DNA from: a virus
IMG/VR virus record: IMGVR_UViG_3300032093_000664
Location: 1 to 27,988 of that record
Direction: 5' to 3' (one strand)
DNA length: 27,988 nucleotides
The translations under genes were made by a program, and so were the position numbers. Positions 9,636-16,479 of the stretch are shown here, piece by piece (positions within the stretch are counted from its first letter, which is position 1; each line of letters opens with the position of its first letter). Below the pieces are notes generated by a model. That model did no database searches. It saw only the letters and a program-made list of their open reading frames with translations, and was not told where the DNA came from.

Positions 9636-10196
9636 ATGAGTTGCTATATTTCACAAGGTATCTCTTTAAACGAATGTTCAGACAGTATTGGTGGTATACA
9701 AGCTATTTTCATCGCTGGTGGATCAGGAACTACTACTGGTGGTTTAACTGGTTACACATATGATGGTGATGATCAAATCACTGGTATTACTGGTACGTCT
9801 GGTACAACTTTATACAAATTCAATTTGAAGCGCGGAACTTCATCTCTTACTCAAAATATCCAAAAGAGCTTTGAGAATGGTACTGTATTCTTTGAACAAG
9901 TATTGGAAGCTGTATTGTTTAAGTATGATGCTGACAAGAGACTAATTTTAGAAAGCTTAGCACAAAAAGATAATTTACAAATCATCGCGGTTGATCAAAA
10001 CAATGTTTACTATATGTGTGGTCAAGTAAGAGGTATGTATGTATCTGGTGGTGCAGCAACATCTGGTCTAGCACTAGGTGATAGAAATGGTATGAACATT
10101 ACGTTTACAGGTCAGGAACCCGTTCCGGCTAGAGTAATTGCTTGTTCAACTGATGCTGGCTTAGATGCTTTAGTATCGGGTGCCGTAATCGGATAA
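9636..10196 (+). CDS. Probable major tail (tube) protein
   Basis: The product is 186 residues and beta-rich. The C-terminal half (DKRLILESLAQKDNLQIIAV, then a Gly/Ala-rich turn, then LGDRNGMNITFTGQEPVPA) has the layout of phage tail-tube subunits, in which a strand containing 'G-D-x-x-G-x-x-x-T-F' is followed by a Glu and Pro. The N-terminus (MSCYISQGISLNECSDSIGG) is similar in style to that of small tail proteins of Bacteroidota phages. It lies right after the capsid gene and ends with a strong terminator, so it would be highly transcribed, as a tube protein must be. A different small virion protein, such as a head-decoration protein, is the main alternative. Confidence 0.6.
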   Translation: MSCYISQGISLNECSDSIGGIQAIFIAGGSGTTTGGLTGYTYDGDDQITGITGTSGTTLYKFNLKRGTSSLTQNIQKSFENGTVFFEQVLEAVLFKYDADKRLILESLAQKDNLQIIAVDQNNVYYMCGQVRGMYVSGGAATSGLALGDRNGMNITFTGQEPVPARVIACSTDAGLDALVSGAVIG

Positions 10197-10241
10197 GTAA
10201 CAACGTAGGTTGTGAATCTCAATATCTATTCTTTCGAAAAG

Positions 10242-10266
10242 AGGGCGTTATTACGCCCTTTTTTTT
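10242..10266 (+). terminator. Intrinsic terminator after the tail tube gene
   Basis: AGGGCGT (10242-10248) and ACGCCCT (10253-10259) form a perfect 7-bp stem with a TATT loop, followed at once by a run of eight T (10259-10266). This is a textbook Rho-independent terminator on the plus strand. Confidence 0.92.
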
Positions 10267-10294
10267 ATTAATTCAGTTTCAAAATCAATTTTTT

Positions 10295-10302
10295 TATATT
10301 TA
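10295..10302 (+). promoter_or_regulatory. TATATTTA promoter-like box before the portal operon
   Basis: TATATTTA follows a T-run just after the terminator and lies 18 bases before the ATG at 10321. Its place between a terminator and a new operon supports a promoter. There is no clear TTTG at the expected upstream position. Confidence 0.5.
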
Positions 10303-10320
10303 TCTATATAGGGTTAAGTT

Positions 10321-10692
10321 ATGATTATACTAAATAAAGACCAGCATAATGAGTTGGTGTTAAATATTAACAACAATTCAAGAGCTTCGTTTACCGGATA
10401 TACATTAACATTTACACACGTTCTGTCACAAGAAGTTAAATCTTATAACGTTTCAGTATCATCTGCTGAATATTCTGAGAATGACAGATACTGTACAATA
10501 GAATTGAATTTACAACAACCAGGACAAGACTTAAATTATGAAGGTGATTATATGCTTCAAATTTATGGTAATGGGACAACACTTGTATATACAAATCTAG
10601 CTAGATTAAATGGTACAACAGAAGATGCAACATTTGTTGAATACGCGTCACCAAATGAAAATAACGAAAACTACATTTACATAGACGATTAA
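10321..10692 (+). CDS. Small beta-rich virion-type protein of unknown function (123 aa)
   Basis: The sequence alternates hydrophobic and polar residues in a beta-sandwich-like pattern (GYTLTFTHVLSQEVKSYNVSV, then CTIELNLQQPG, then YMLQIYGNG) and ends in an acidic, Asn/Tyr-rich tail (NENYIYIDD). It is the first gene of the transcription unit that continues with the portal gene 2 bases later. Small proteins of this shape next to the portal gene occur in several Bacteroidota phages, but I do not know an assigned function. A capsid-decoration or stopper role is possible but unproven. Confidence 0.7.
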   Translation: MIILNKDQHNELVLNINNNSRASFTGYTLTFTHVLSQEVKSYNVSVSSAEYSENDRYCTIELNLQQPGQDLNYEGDYMLQIYGNGTTLVYTNLARLNGTTEDATFVEYASPNENNENYIYIDD

Positions 10693-10694
10693 TT

Positions 10695-12026
10695 ATGAGT
10701 GAAAAACAAAAATATCAATTAAATAAAATTAGTTTCACACAGGAACCTATGCTTCCGATATTCTCAGAAATATTCAATAGAAGCCCTTGGGTTTATTATG
10801 GTGAAAACAATCAAATGCCACAGTATCTTATTTCAAGATATAACAACTGTGCCATACACAAAGCTATTGTTACATCAAAGGTAGAACAGATTATGGGTGA
10901 CGGAATAGTATCATTAAACAACCCAATGGCTACAATAAACCTAATAAACGGGAAAGAGAATGTTGCTGAGGTAATGAAGAAGTGTGCTCTTGATCTTGTA
11001 TTATTCGGTGGTTATGCACTTAATGTTATTTGGTCTAGAGACAGACAAAGTATAGCTGAAATATACCACTTAGACTTTAGCCGTGTTAGATGTGGAAAAC
11101 TAGACGACAATGACGAAATTAAAAAATACTATTATTCACCTGATTGGACGAATACAAGAAAATATGCACCTCAAGAATATGATGCATTTAATCAAGAAGA
11201 TGGTGAAGCATCTCAAATCTATTATTACAAACAATATGTTCCAAGTAATAGTTATTACCCTCAGCCAGATTATTCTGGTGGTTTGGCTGCTATTGAGATT
11301 GATGTAAACATTAAAGAGTTTCATCAGAACAATCTTAAGAACGGAATGTTGCCAAGCCTTTTCATATCTATGAACAATGGAATACCAGGTGAGGAAGAGC
11401 AAAAGATTATTACAAGAGCTTTAGAAGAGCAATATTCAAGCGTTAACAACGCTGGTAGACCGATCATCTCTTTCAACGAGAGCAAAGAATTGGCACCAGA
11501 AATTACGCAAATATCACCATCAGCAAATGATGGATATTATGCTGCAATCTATAACGACATTCAACAATCTATATTATCAGCACATAGAATTTCAACCGGA
11601 GAATTATTCGGTATTTCTACAGCTGGTAAGTTAGGTAGCAAAGACGAAATTGCTACACATATCTATTATGTGCGTAAGACTGTAATAGAGCCTTATCAGA
11701 AGCAGTTATTGGGTGTGTTTGATAAGTTGGTATCAATGAAGTTTCAGAAGCCTACAACGTTTGAAATTAAGCCATTAACCATATTTGAAGTTGGTGATGT
11801 TGTTGAAGAACCATCTGTTGTAAATGCACCAGAGGTTCCAGTAGAAGCTGCTGCTGTAAATGAGAATATCAAAGGTATGAAAGGCCGCGAATATCAAGCA
11901 CTTATGAGAATAGTGAGAGAATATAATAAAGGTAAAATAACCAGAGAAATGGCAAAACAAATGTTAAAAAGTGGCTACGGTTTAGCAGAAGAAGATATGA
12001 ACATTTGGCTTGGCGAAGAAGAATAA
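10695..12026 (+). CDS. Portal protein
   Basis: The portal forms the dodecameric ring through which DNA is packaged and released, and it docks the terminase. This 443-residue protein has portal-type features: an N-terminal segment WVYYGENNQMPQYLISRY, then AIVTSKVEQIMGDGI, a central segment with hydrophobic strands around LFGGYALNVIW, and later HRISTGELFGISTAGKLGSKDEI, which resembles the region before the wing/stem of portal proteins. The C-terminus is helical and charged (about 390-443). Length is in the usual range. It is followed by a connector-like gene, consistent with a head-completion module. Unusually, it lies after the capsid and tail-tube genes and far from the terminase. Confidence 0.88.
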   Translation: MSEKQKYQLNKISFTQEPMLPIFSEIFNRSPWVYYGENNQMPQYLISRYNNCAIHKAIVTSKVEQIMGDGIVSLNNPMATINLINGKENVAEVMKKCALDLVLFGGYALNVIWSRDRQSIAEIYHLDFSRVRCGKLDDNDEIKKYYYSPDWTNTRKYAPQEYDAFNQEDGEASQIYYYKQYVPSNSYYPQPDYSGGLAAIEIDVNIKEFHQNNLKNGMLPSLFISMNNGIPGEEEQKIITRALEEQYSSVNNAGRPIISFNESKELAPEITQISPSANDGYYAAIYNDIQQSILSAHRISTGELFGISTAGKLGSKDEIATHIYYVRKTVIEPYQKQLLGVFDKLVSMKFQKPTTFEIKPLTIFEVGDVVEEPSVVNAPEVPVEAAAVNENIKGMKGREYQALMRIVREYNKGKITREMAKQMLKSGYGLAEEDMNIWLGEEE

Positions 12027-12047
12027 ATTAAAACTAATTAAAATAAT

Positions 12048-12668
12048 ATGGCCGGCGTACTACTAGTCAGTGAAACAAAGCTAAAACAATTTACCAGCAT
12101 TAATGCCAACGTCCCAATGGACACATTAAGATCTGAAATTCAAGTGGCACAAGATGTAGAGTTACAACCTTTACTTGGAACACTTTTTTATAATCATTTA
12201 TTATCACAAATATCATCAACTGGTAATACATTGAATAATGATGAATTAACATTGGTTAATGATTATATTCAACCATTTCTAATCCAGGTTGCATATTTTA
12301 CATCCATACCGTTTTTACATTATCGCGTAATGAATAGAGGCATTGTAGAGGGTGATGCTGAAAATGCTAGAAGTGTTGATATTGAAACAATGAAGTATCT
12401 ACGTACTATCCAAAAACAGAGAGCAGATTTTTATAAGATGCGTTTACAAGATTATCTTATAACTGGTAATGGCCAGGGTAAATATCCTCAGTATGAACAA
12501 GCATCAACACAAGATGGTATGATCCCAGATCGTATGGCAAAATATAATAACCCGATTGTTCTTAACCATACATCAAGAAAAGGATGGTCAATGGAAAGAA
12601 TTGCTAGAAGTATGCCAGTGTATTCTGAATTAGAACAAAACTATAAAAACTGTCCAGACTGCTTATAA
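12048..12668 (+). CDS. Head-tail connector candidate
   Basis: This is a 206-residue, mainly helical protein. The N-terminus (LLVSETKLKQFTSINANVPMDTLRSEIQVAQDVELQPLLG) and the pattern of four or five helices after it match the small adaptor proteins that sit under the portal ring. The C-terminus ends in a short Cys motif (NCPDCL). It lies 22 bases after the portal gene, the standard place for a connector or adaptor. I recall a domain family of unknown function in Bacteroidota with this N-terminal pattern. The name is based on helix pattern and synteny, not on a specific catalytic motif. Confidence 0.6.
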   Translation: MAGVLLVSETKLKQFTSINANVPMDTLRSEIQVAQDVELQPLLGTLFYNHLLSQISSTGNTLNNDELTLVNDYIQPFLIQVAYFTSIPFLHYRVMNRGIVEGDAENARSVDIETMKYLRTIQKQRADFYKMRLQDYLITGNGQGKYPQYEQASTQDGMIPDRMAKYNNPIVLNHTSRKGWSMERIARSMPVYSELEQNYKNCPDCL

Positions 12669-12669
12669 T

Positions 12670-12930
12670 ATGAATAACGAATTATTATTAATTATATCAA
12701 ATGCATTAACAGCTGTTGCTGGTTTTTTTGTAGGTAAAAGACGTAGCGATGCAGAAACAGATAACCAAGTTTTGCGCAATCTTGAGCTATCTGTTAATCT
12801 ATATAAAAATATTATAGATGATCTAAAGGCTGAAATACACGAATTAAACGTAAAGATACAAGACCTAGAAAAAAAGGTTGAAAGCTTAATGACCGAAAAT
12901 AAAAATCTAAAAAGAAAGAATGGATTATGA
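12670..12930 (+). CDS. Small membrane-anchored coiled-coil protein
   Basis: The 86-residue product begins with one hydrophobic segment (about 3-22, LLLIISNALTAVAGFFVG), followed by a basic stretch (GKRR) and then a long coiled coil with heptads of Leu, Ile and Val to the C-terminus. This shape is seen in holin-like or inner-membrane spanin-like lysis proteins, and also in unrelated small membrane proteins of phages. No endolysin is next to it, so a lysis role is only a possibility. It is joined to the preceding gene by a TAATATG stop-start junction. Confidence 0.65.
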   Translation: MNNELLLIISNALTAVAGFFVGKRRSDAETDNQVLRNLELSVNLYKNIIDDLKAEIHELNVKIQDLEKKVESLMTENKNLKRKNGL

Positions 12931-13142
12931 AAATAGACAACGAGAGATTACCAGAACCTAAACCAGAAGAATTACATTATACAAAAAAAGGTGATTACCA
13001 TAATAGAATGTTTAAAGAAACAGCTTCTGAAAAATACGGTATTACAAATATTGATTTTGCCAATTGGATAAATAAAACATTTGATGAGTACTACTTACAT
13101 AACAAACATATAACATATCGCGAATATAAAAAATTAATATAA
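12927..13142 (+). CDS. Small hypothetical protein (71 aa)
   Basis: The start overlaps the preceding stop by four bases (ATGA), which suggests translational coupling. The product is hydrophilic, rich in Lys, Glu, Tyr and His, with no domain I recognise. A helical C-terminal half (FANWINKTFDEYYLHNKHI) is likely. Function unknown; its place in the operon suggests expression with the portal and connector genes. Confidence 0.65.
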   Translation: MKIDNERLPEPKPEELHYTKKGDYHNRMFKETASEKYGITNIDFANWINKTFDEYYLHNKHITYREYKKLI

Positions 13143-13143
13143 T

Positions 13144-13479
13144 ATGGAAAAGCATCAAATAATCCACAAGTTTAGAGTTGAAAACCTATCTCAGAAAAAA
13201 GGTTGTGGCTGCAAAAAGAAAAACTTTGAAGAAGGTGAAATGGATAATCCGTGTTGGGAAGGTTACGAACCAATAGGAACAAAAATACTAGATGGTAAGG
13301 AAGTTCCCAATTGTGTGCCTATGGAAGCTAAGAAAGTCAAACAAGGTTTTCCTGTACCATCACCAGAAGGATCAGAAGATGAACAAGGTTTCATTAGTAG
13401 ATGTATGAGAGACATTGGTGGTGAATATGATCAAGATCAAGCACTAGCTATTTGCTATTCTAAGTGGAGAGGTGAATAA
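13144..13479 (+). CDS. Small Cys-containing protein resembling protease-associated modules
   Basis: The 111-residue protein contains KKGCGCKKKN near the N-terminus, then NPCWEGYEPIGTKILDGKEVPNCVP, and a C-terminal stretch FISRCMRDIGGEYDQDQALAICYSKW. Both later motifs occur, in my memory of the families, as short accessory modules in head-maturation proteases and structural proteins of Bacteroidota phages, often fused to the protease. Here they form a free-standing protein. Four of the cysteines lie in the two conserved motifs. It ends the plus-strand operon, and a two-way terminator follows. Function is not known; an interaction with the head is a guess. Confidence 0.7.
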   Translation: MEKHQIIHKFRVENLSQKKGCGCKKKNFEEGEMDNPCWEGYEPIGTKILDGKEVPNCVPMEAKKVKQGFPVPSPEGSEDEQGFISRCMRDIGGEYDQDQALAICYSKWRGE

Positions 13480-13500
13480 GTTCTTTTATTGTTTATAAAA

Positions 13501-13528
13501 AACCCCTTCCAAATTAATGGTTGGGGTT
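13501..13528. terminator. Bidirectional terminator between convergent operons
   Basis: AACCCC (13501-13506) pairs with GGGGTT (13523-13528), extended inward after two T-T mismatches by CCA/TGG. A T-rich tract follows on the plus strand (TTCTTTTTT) and an A-run precedes it, which is a T-run on the minus strand. The stop codon of the minus-strand gene (13514-13516) lies inside the loop. Confidence 0.8.
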
Positions 13529-14131
13529 TTCTTTTTTATGCTTCCAAATATATCCTCCAGCGGTCGGTGTTTTCTTTTGTCCTCTAGCACAGTTTGAAAT
13601 TGCTGTTGGAGATATATTTAAACTATTTGCCGCTTCTTTTAATGAATTAAATGTTTTTATAAATTTACCATCTTTTGTATATTGATCAATTTTTTTATAT
13701 TTTTTAATTTTTTCAAATTTAGGTATAGTTTTCTTTTTTTCATATGACCATAAAAATCCGCGGTAAGTTTTAGTTTTTAAATTACCAGCGGCACAATCTC
13801 GTATATATCTAGCTTTTAATCCGGTTGCATTGGCTGCTTCGTCTTTATCTTTATAAGATGCAATATGATTACCATTCAAATCATATTGATGTATTTCGTA
13901 TCTTTTGTATATTCTCTTAGTCTTATGCTCTAATAATTCTGCTGGTAACTTAATATAATACTTGTAAGTATAAATATAATTATGACAATAAGACCACCTA
14001 CCTTTTAAATGTTCAAGTAAAAACGATGATGCTATTTTATCAATATAAGCAGCAGCCTCTGCACTTTCATACTCAGTAATAAAATTACCAGTTAAATCGT
14101 ATTTATATATTTTGCCTTTTGAATATGCCAT
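13514..14131 (-). CDS. NUMOD1-repeat DNA-binding-type protein, no nuclease domain
   Basis: The 205-residue protein consists of three repeats, at about 7-60, 78-130 and 147-198. Each has the NUMOD1-like pattern: Y-D-x-x-G-N/K-hydrophobic, then a Ser/Glu-Ala-Ala helix, then C-x-x-G with Lys/Thr, ending G-Y/F-x-W. Repeat 3 (IDQYTKDGKFIKTF and GGYIWKH) is closest to the consensus. NUMOD1 modules are normally DNA-binding segments of homing endonucleases, but no HNH or GIY-YIG catalytic motif is present. The first repeat is clearly related to that of the neighbour 3 bases upstream, including a shared YIKLP segment, so the two are paralogues. DNA binding is inferred; the target is unknown. Confidence 0.75.
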   Translation of the reverse strand: MAYSKGKIYKYDLTGNFITEYESAEAAAYIDKIASSFLLEHLKGRWSYCHNYIYTYKYYIKLPAELLEHKTKRIYKRYEIHQYDLNGNHIASYKDKDEAANATGLKARYIRDCAAGNLKTKTYRGFLWSYEKKKTIPKFEKIKKYKKIDQYTKDGKFIKTFNSLKEAANSLNISPTAISNCARGQKKTPTAGGYIWKHKKENPNH

Positions 14132-14134
14132 GAC

Positions 14135-14494
14135 TTAATCTTTTAATTTCCAAATATAACCTCTGTGTGTCTTTAGTTTACCTTTTAAACATTTGACAAC
14201 AGAAGATTCGTCAAAACCAAACCTTGAGGTATGTTCTACTCTATCAAAGATATTAATCAAATTCATTTGATCATCATACTGATAGATCTTAGAATATCTA
14301 AGCATTAGAGTTTTTGGTAACTTAATATACATTTTATGTGACCAATAAGAATCACAATGTGTTTTTGTTTTACCTTTTAAACAAGCACACAAGGTAGACT
14401 TATCTGTTTTTATTATATGTGCTGCAGAGGCTGCATTAGCATACTCTTTAACAAAGTTACCATCTAAATCGTACTGATAAACTTTACCGTTCAT
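14135..14494 (-). CDS. Two-repeat NUMOD1 DNA-binding-type protein, no nuclease domain
   Basis: The product has 119 residues and two NUMOD1-like repeats, about 4-55 and 69-116. The first begins VYQYDLDGNFVKEY and the second ends RGYIWKLKD. Between them is the linker MYIKLPKTLM, nearly the same as YIKLPAELL in the three-repeat neighbour, so a tandem gene duplication is likely. It starts 6 bases after the AAA+ ATPase gene stops, and its own stop is 3 bases before the next start, so the three genes form one transcription unit. No catalytic residues of a nuclease are visible. It may be a solo DNA-binding protein or a decayed homing-endonuclease part. Confidence 0.72.
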   Translation of the reverse strand: MNGKVYQYDLDGNFVKEYANAASAAHIIKTDKSTLCACLKGKTKTHCDSYWSHKMYIKLPKTLMLRYSKIYQYDDQMNLINIFDRVEHTSRFGFDESSVVKCLKGKLKTHRGYIWKLKD

Positions 14495-14499
14495 AAGAA

Positions 14500-15339
14500 T
14501 TATTTTTTAAATTCTTGTTCCCACTTAGTTTTATAGTTCTTTGGGTTTTTAACATATGTCTCAAGCATCTGTTCTACTTGTCTAATTGTTCTGCGTTTCA
14601 AATCAGACCAGTTATCATAAAAGAATTGACAAGCCTCAACTCTAATTGACATAGGAACACCTTTAGGAATATATGGTGAATTTAAAATCATTGTTGTGAT
14701 ATAACCCCATTGTGTTGTTGGTGGCATTGTAAAATCTCTTACATTAAATCTATCTGCTATTGCTGACAAGTGACTATCTCTAGACGTTCTAACTTCATCA
14801 GAAGAAGGTAGCTTAATGTTTGAAGCCATAACAAATACTATATTATCTGTAGGTACTTTAAAACCACCACCCTTTTGTGTAAAGTGTTCAATGGCTCTTC
14901 TACCGGCATCATCGGTATTGTTAAGAAGATTATTCATATTCTTCATATATGAATAGCATCTTTCATCTCTCAATAAGTTTTTAAACATATTAAGATCGTC
15001 CGGCTTATAAAGCAAACTTTCGCAGTCGTCAAAATAAATGTAATGAGTGTCCTTTGGTTTTAGGTCTTTAACTATTAAAGCTAACATAATACCAAACTGT
15101 GCCATTGTAACACCGGCACCAATAATGGTAACATTTTTATTATGTTTGTCAAACTTATTCTTTAAGGTATATGACTTAGCCATACCAGGACTTGACTGAA
15201 TATAGAAATGTGGGAAATTGTCTTTGGATGTATAACTGACAATCTCATCAGCAATTTCAAATAAACGTGTCTTTTGCTTTTCGCCTTCTTTGATGTAACC
15301 CATCAATTCGTCTGAGAATAACTGTGTTTTCTTTTTCAT
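14500..15339 (-). CDS. AAA+ family ATPase with altered Walker A
   Basis: I read a 279-residue AAA+ type protein starting at ATG 15339. A longer frame from TTG 15363 is unlikely because that codon overlaps the -7 promoter element. Visible motifs are Walker A-like SSPGMAKS (49-56, Lys55, Ser56; the usual Gly before Lys is Ala), Walker B YIYFDD (100-105), sensor 1 Asn174 in VMASN, and a likely arginine finger Arg197 in ADRF. The C-terminal 70 residues are helical. Such proteins use ATP to remodel DNA-protein complexes, for example helicase loaders. It heads an operon with two NUMOD1-repeat proteins, which may supply DNA targeting. The substrate is unknown. The Ala in the P-loop may weaken but need not abolish ATP binding. 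Confidence 0.8.
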   Translation of the reverse strand: MKKKTQLFSDELMGYIKEGEKQKTRLFEIADEIVSYTSKDNFPHFYIQSSPGMAKSYTLKNKFDKHNKNVTIIGAGVTMAQFGIMLALIVKDLKPKDTHYIYFDDCESLLYKPDDLNMFKNLLRDERCYSYMKNMNNLLNNTDDAGRRAIEHFTQKGGGFKVPTDNIVFVMASNIKLPSSDEVRTSRDSHLSAIADRFNVRDFTMPPTTQWGYITTMILNSPYIPKGVPMSIRVEACQFFYDNWSDLKRRTIRQVEQMLETYVKNPKNYKTKWEQEFKK

Positions 15340-15360
15340 ATTGTTTTTAAATTTGTCCCA

Positions 15361-15393
15361 CAAAGTTAAGAAAACTTTTGTGATATCACCAAA
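15361..15393 (-). promoter_or_regulatory. Bacteroidota-type promoter with palindromic operator for the AAA+/NUMOD1 operon
   Basis: Read on the minus strand, TTTG (plus 15390-15393) is followed after 21 bases by TAACTTTG (plus 15361-15368), an exact match to the -33/-7 pattern TTTG and TAnnTTTG. Directly beside the -33 box, inside the spacer, is a perfect 10-base palindrome GTGATATCAC (15380-15389). A second inverted repeat, AAAGTT/AACTTT (15362-15367 and 15373-15378), overlaps the -7 box. The layout suggests repression by a dimeric DNA-binding protein. Confidence 0.7.
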
Positions 15394-15431
15394 TTTTTTT
15401 TTATAAAAAACGTAACTAATTGATTATCAAT

Positions 15432-15459
15432 AAAAAAGGCCAGCGTAGAAACGCCAGCC
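15432..15459 (-). terminator. Minus-strand intrinsic terminator
   Basis: On the minus strand GGCTGGCGT pairs with ACGCTGGCC around TTCT, nine pairs of which two are G-U, followed by TTTTTT. On the plus strand those two positions become A-C mismatches, so the structure is directional and serves the minus-strand gene ending at 15487. Confidence 0.85.
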
Positions 15460-15486
15460 GTATTTACCATTATTAGAAAAAAAAAA

Positions 15487-15699
15487 TTAAATATCATCTT
15501 CGTCACTAATCATATTTTGTATCTCTAAAGAGAAATATGTGTTTTGACGAGGTAAGTCCCTACTTTCTAAATATCTTAGAATATCTTTTTCGCTTGGGCT
15601 AATTTCATTTAGTTGCCAATGTAAAAACTTTGATGTTTCGCTTTCATCTAGGCTAAATGAATAAAGGACTTTCTGTGTTGTTTCAAACTCAATTAACAT
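15487..15699 (-). CDS. Small hypothetical protein (70 aa)
   Basis: The acidic 70-residue product (MLIEFETTQKVLYSF, ending SDEDDI) has no recognisable domain. Its start overlaps the end of the upstream 46-codon gene by 11 bases in another frame, and a directional terminator lies 27 bases after its stop. These features make it a real second gene of a two-gene unit. Function unknown. Confidence 0.65.
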   Translation of the reverse strand: MLIEFETTQKVLYSFSLDESETSKFLHWQLNEISPSEKDILRYLESRDLPRQNTYFSLEIQNMISDEDDI

Positions 15700-15829
15700 C
15701 TTCAGCTGTTTTAAGGGTTAATACTTCTTCTGTAACTTCTTCGTGATCAATATCTTCAACCACGGTTTGGTAAATGCTTACCAGTCCATTCTCTTGTAGT
15801 TCTAAGAACCATTCTGTTGTTTTGCTCAT
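15689..15829 (-). CDS. Tiny acidic protein (46 aa)
   Basis: This 46-codon frame starts at ATG 15829 and stops with TGA at 15689. The product begins MSKTTEWFLELQENGLVSIY and is rich in Glu, Val and Thr. It is supported by a promoter-like pair just upstream on the minus strand, by the 5-base distance between the ATATTTA box and ATG seen at other genes here, and by coupling to the next gene. It was found by reading the gap in the minus strand. Function unknown; small acidic phage proteins are often inhibitors of host proteins, but that is only a general observation. Confidence 0.6.
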   Translation of the reverse strand: MSKTTEWFLELQENGLVSIYQTVVEDIDHEEVTEEVLTLKTAEDVN

Positions 15830-15834
15830 AACTA

Positions 15835-15867
15835 TAAATATTTGTTTATAATGCTAATATAGGCAAA
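15835..15867 (-). promoter_or_regulatory. Promoter candidate for the two tiny minus-strand genes
   Basis: On the minus strand TTTG (plus 15864-15867) is followed after 21 bases by AATATTTA (plus 15835-15842), with the ATG 5 bases further on. Spacing equals that of the AAA+ operon promoter. The short distance to the ATG implies a leaderless or nearly leaderless transcript. Confidence 0.5.
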
Positions 15868-15893
15868 ACTTTTGAAAGAAAAAAATTTGAAGG

Positions 15894-15974
15894 AAAAAAA
15901 ACACCGGTTGGAAAAAAAATGATACAATGGCAGTAGTAATCAAATAAATTAGTGGAACCTAAACATCCAACCGG
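15894..15974 (-). repeat. Long-loop inverted repeat followed by a T-run on the minus strand
   Basis: CCGGTTGGA (15904-15912) and TCCAACCGG (15966-15974) are perfect 9-bp arms separated by 53 bases. On the minus strand the second arm is followed, two bases later, by eight T. It may be a second, back-up terminator for the upstream minus-strand gene or the 3' end of a small RNA. The 53 bases of loop contain no convincing reading frame. Confidence 0.5.
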
Positions 15975-15991
15975 CTTACAATAAATATAAC

Positions 15992-16028
15992 AAAAAAAAA
16001 CCAGGAAGTACACCACTCTTCCCGGTTT
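15992..16028 (-). terminator. Minus-strand terminator of the OB-fold-like gene
   Basis: On the minus strand AAACCGGGAAG pairs with CTTCCTGGTTT (11 pairs including one G-U) around a 9-base loop, followed by a run of T. It lies 22 bases after the stop of the gene ending at 16051. Confidence 0.85.
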
Positions 16029-16050
16029 AGCAAAAAAACAATATGAACTT

Positions 16051-16458
16051 TTATTTATTGGAAAACTTTAGCTTGAGGCTATTGGAAATTCTACAAATCT
16101 CTTCTGCGATCACTTCAATCTCTTCTAGATTTGCTTTTCCAGCAACCACCAAGTTACAAGCGTTGGTGATAGCGTTACCAACCATAGCACCAACCCCACC
16201 ATCATACGACGTAGTTGTTTTTGTCTGTAGTTGTTCCTGAGTTTGTACTCTAGTAATTGTTCTCTTCAAAGCATCTTTGATGGTGAAAGATAGTTCTTCA
16301 CCGGCTTGAAGAAAGTCTGGTTCTTTGGACTTTGAACCATAAACATAAGGTTGCTCGTCTCCGTTGAAGAGAACTTCGTGGTAATAAATTGTGTTACCAT
16401 CTGGCGCATTCCAAGACTTTGTGAATGCACATTTTTGAATCTTTTTTGTCTGTACCAT
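16051..16458 (-). CDS. OB-fold-like protein, possible single-stranded DNA-binding protein
   Basis: I read 135 residues from ATG 16458. The open frame extends to 16677, but the extra part is Phe/Ser-rich, overlaps the promoter and is not credible. The N-terminal 75 residues alternate in a beta-strand pattern with aromatic residues (AFTKSWNAPDGNTIYYHEVLF, then QPYVYGSK, then ELSFTIKDALKRTITRV), compatible with an OB fold. The C-terminal part (VGAMVGNAITNACNLVVAG and a following helix ending RISNSLKLKF) is helical. Phage ssDNA-binding proteins combine these features, but the acidic C-terminal tail typical of SSB is missing. The gene stands alone with its own promoter and terminator. The functional call is tentative. 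Confidence 0.5.
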   Translation of the reverse strand: MVQTKKIQKCAFTKSWNAPDGNTIYYHEVLFNGDEQPYVYGSKSKEPDFLQAGEELSFTIKDALKRTITRVQTQEQLQTKTTTSYDGGVGAMVGNAITNACNLVVAGKANLEEIEVIAEEICRISNSLKLKFSNK

Positions 16459-16479
16459 ATAACTATTTTTTATTATAAT

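Noticed and set aside
13514-14494. Homing endonuclease or intron in the NUMOD1 genes
   Set aside because: No HNH, GIY-YIG or LAGLIDADG catalytic residues are visible, and no host gene is interrupted nearby.
15340-15363. TTG start at 15363 for the AAA+ gene
   Set aside because: The codon overlaps the -7 box TAACTTTG, so it would not be in the transcript. ATG 15339 is preferred.
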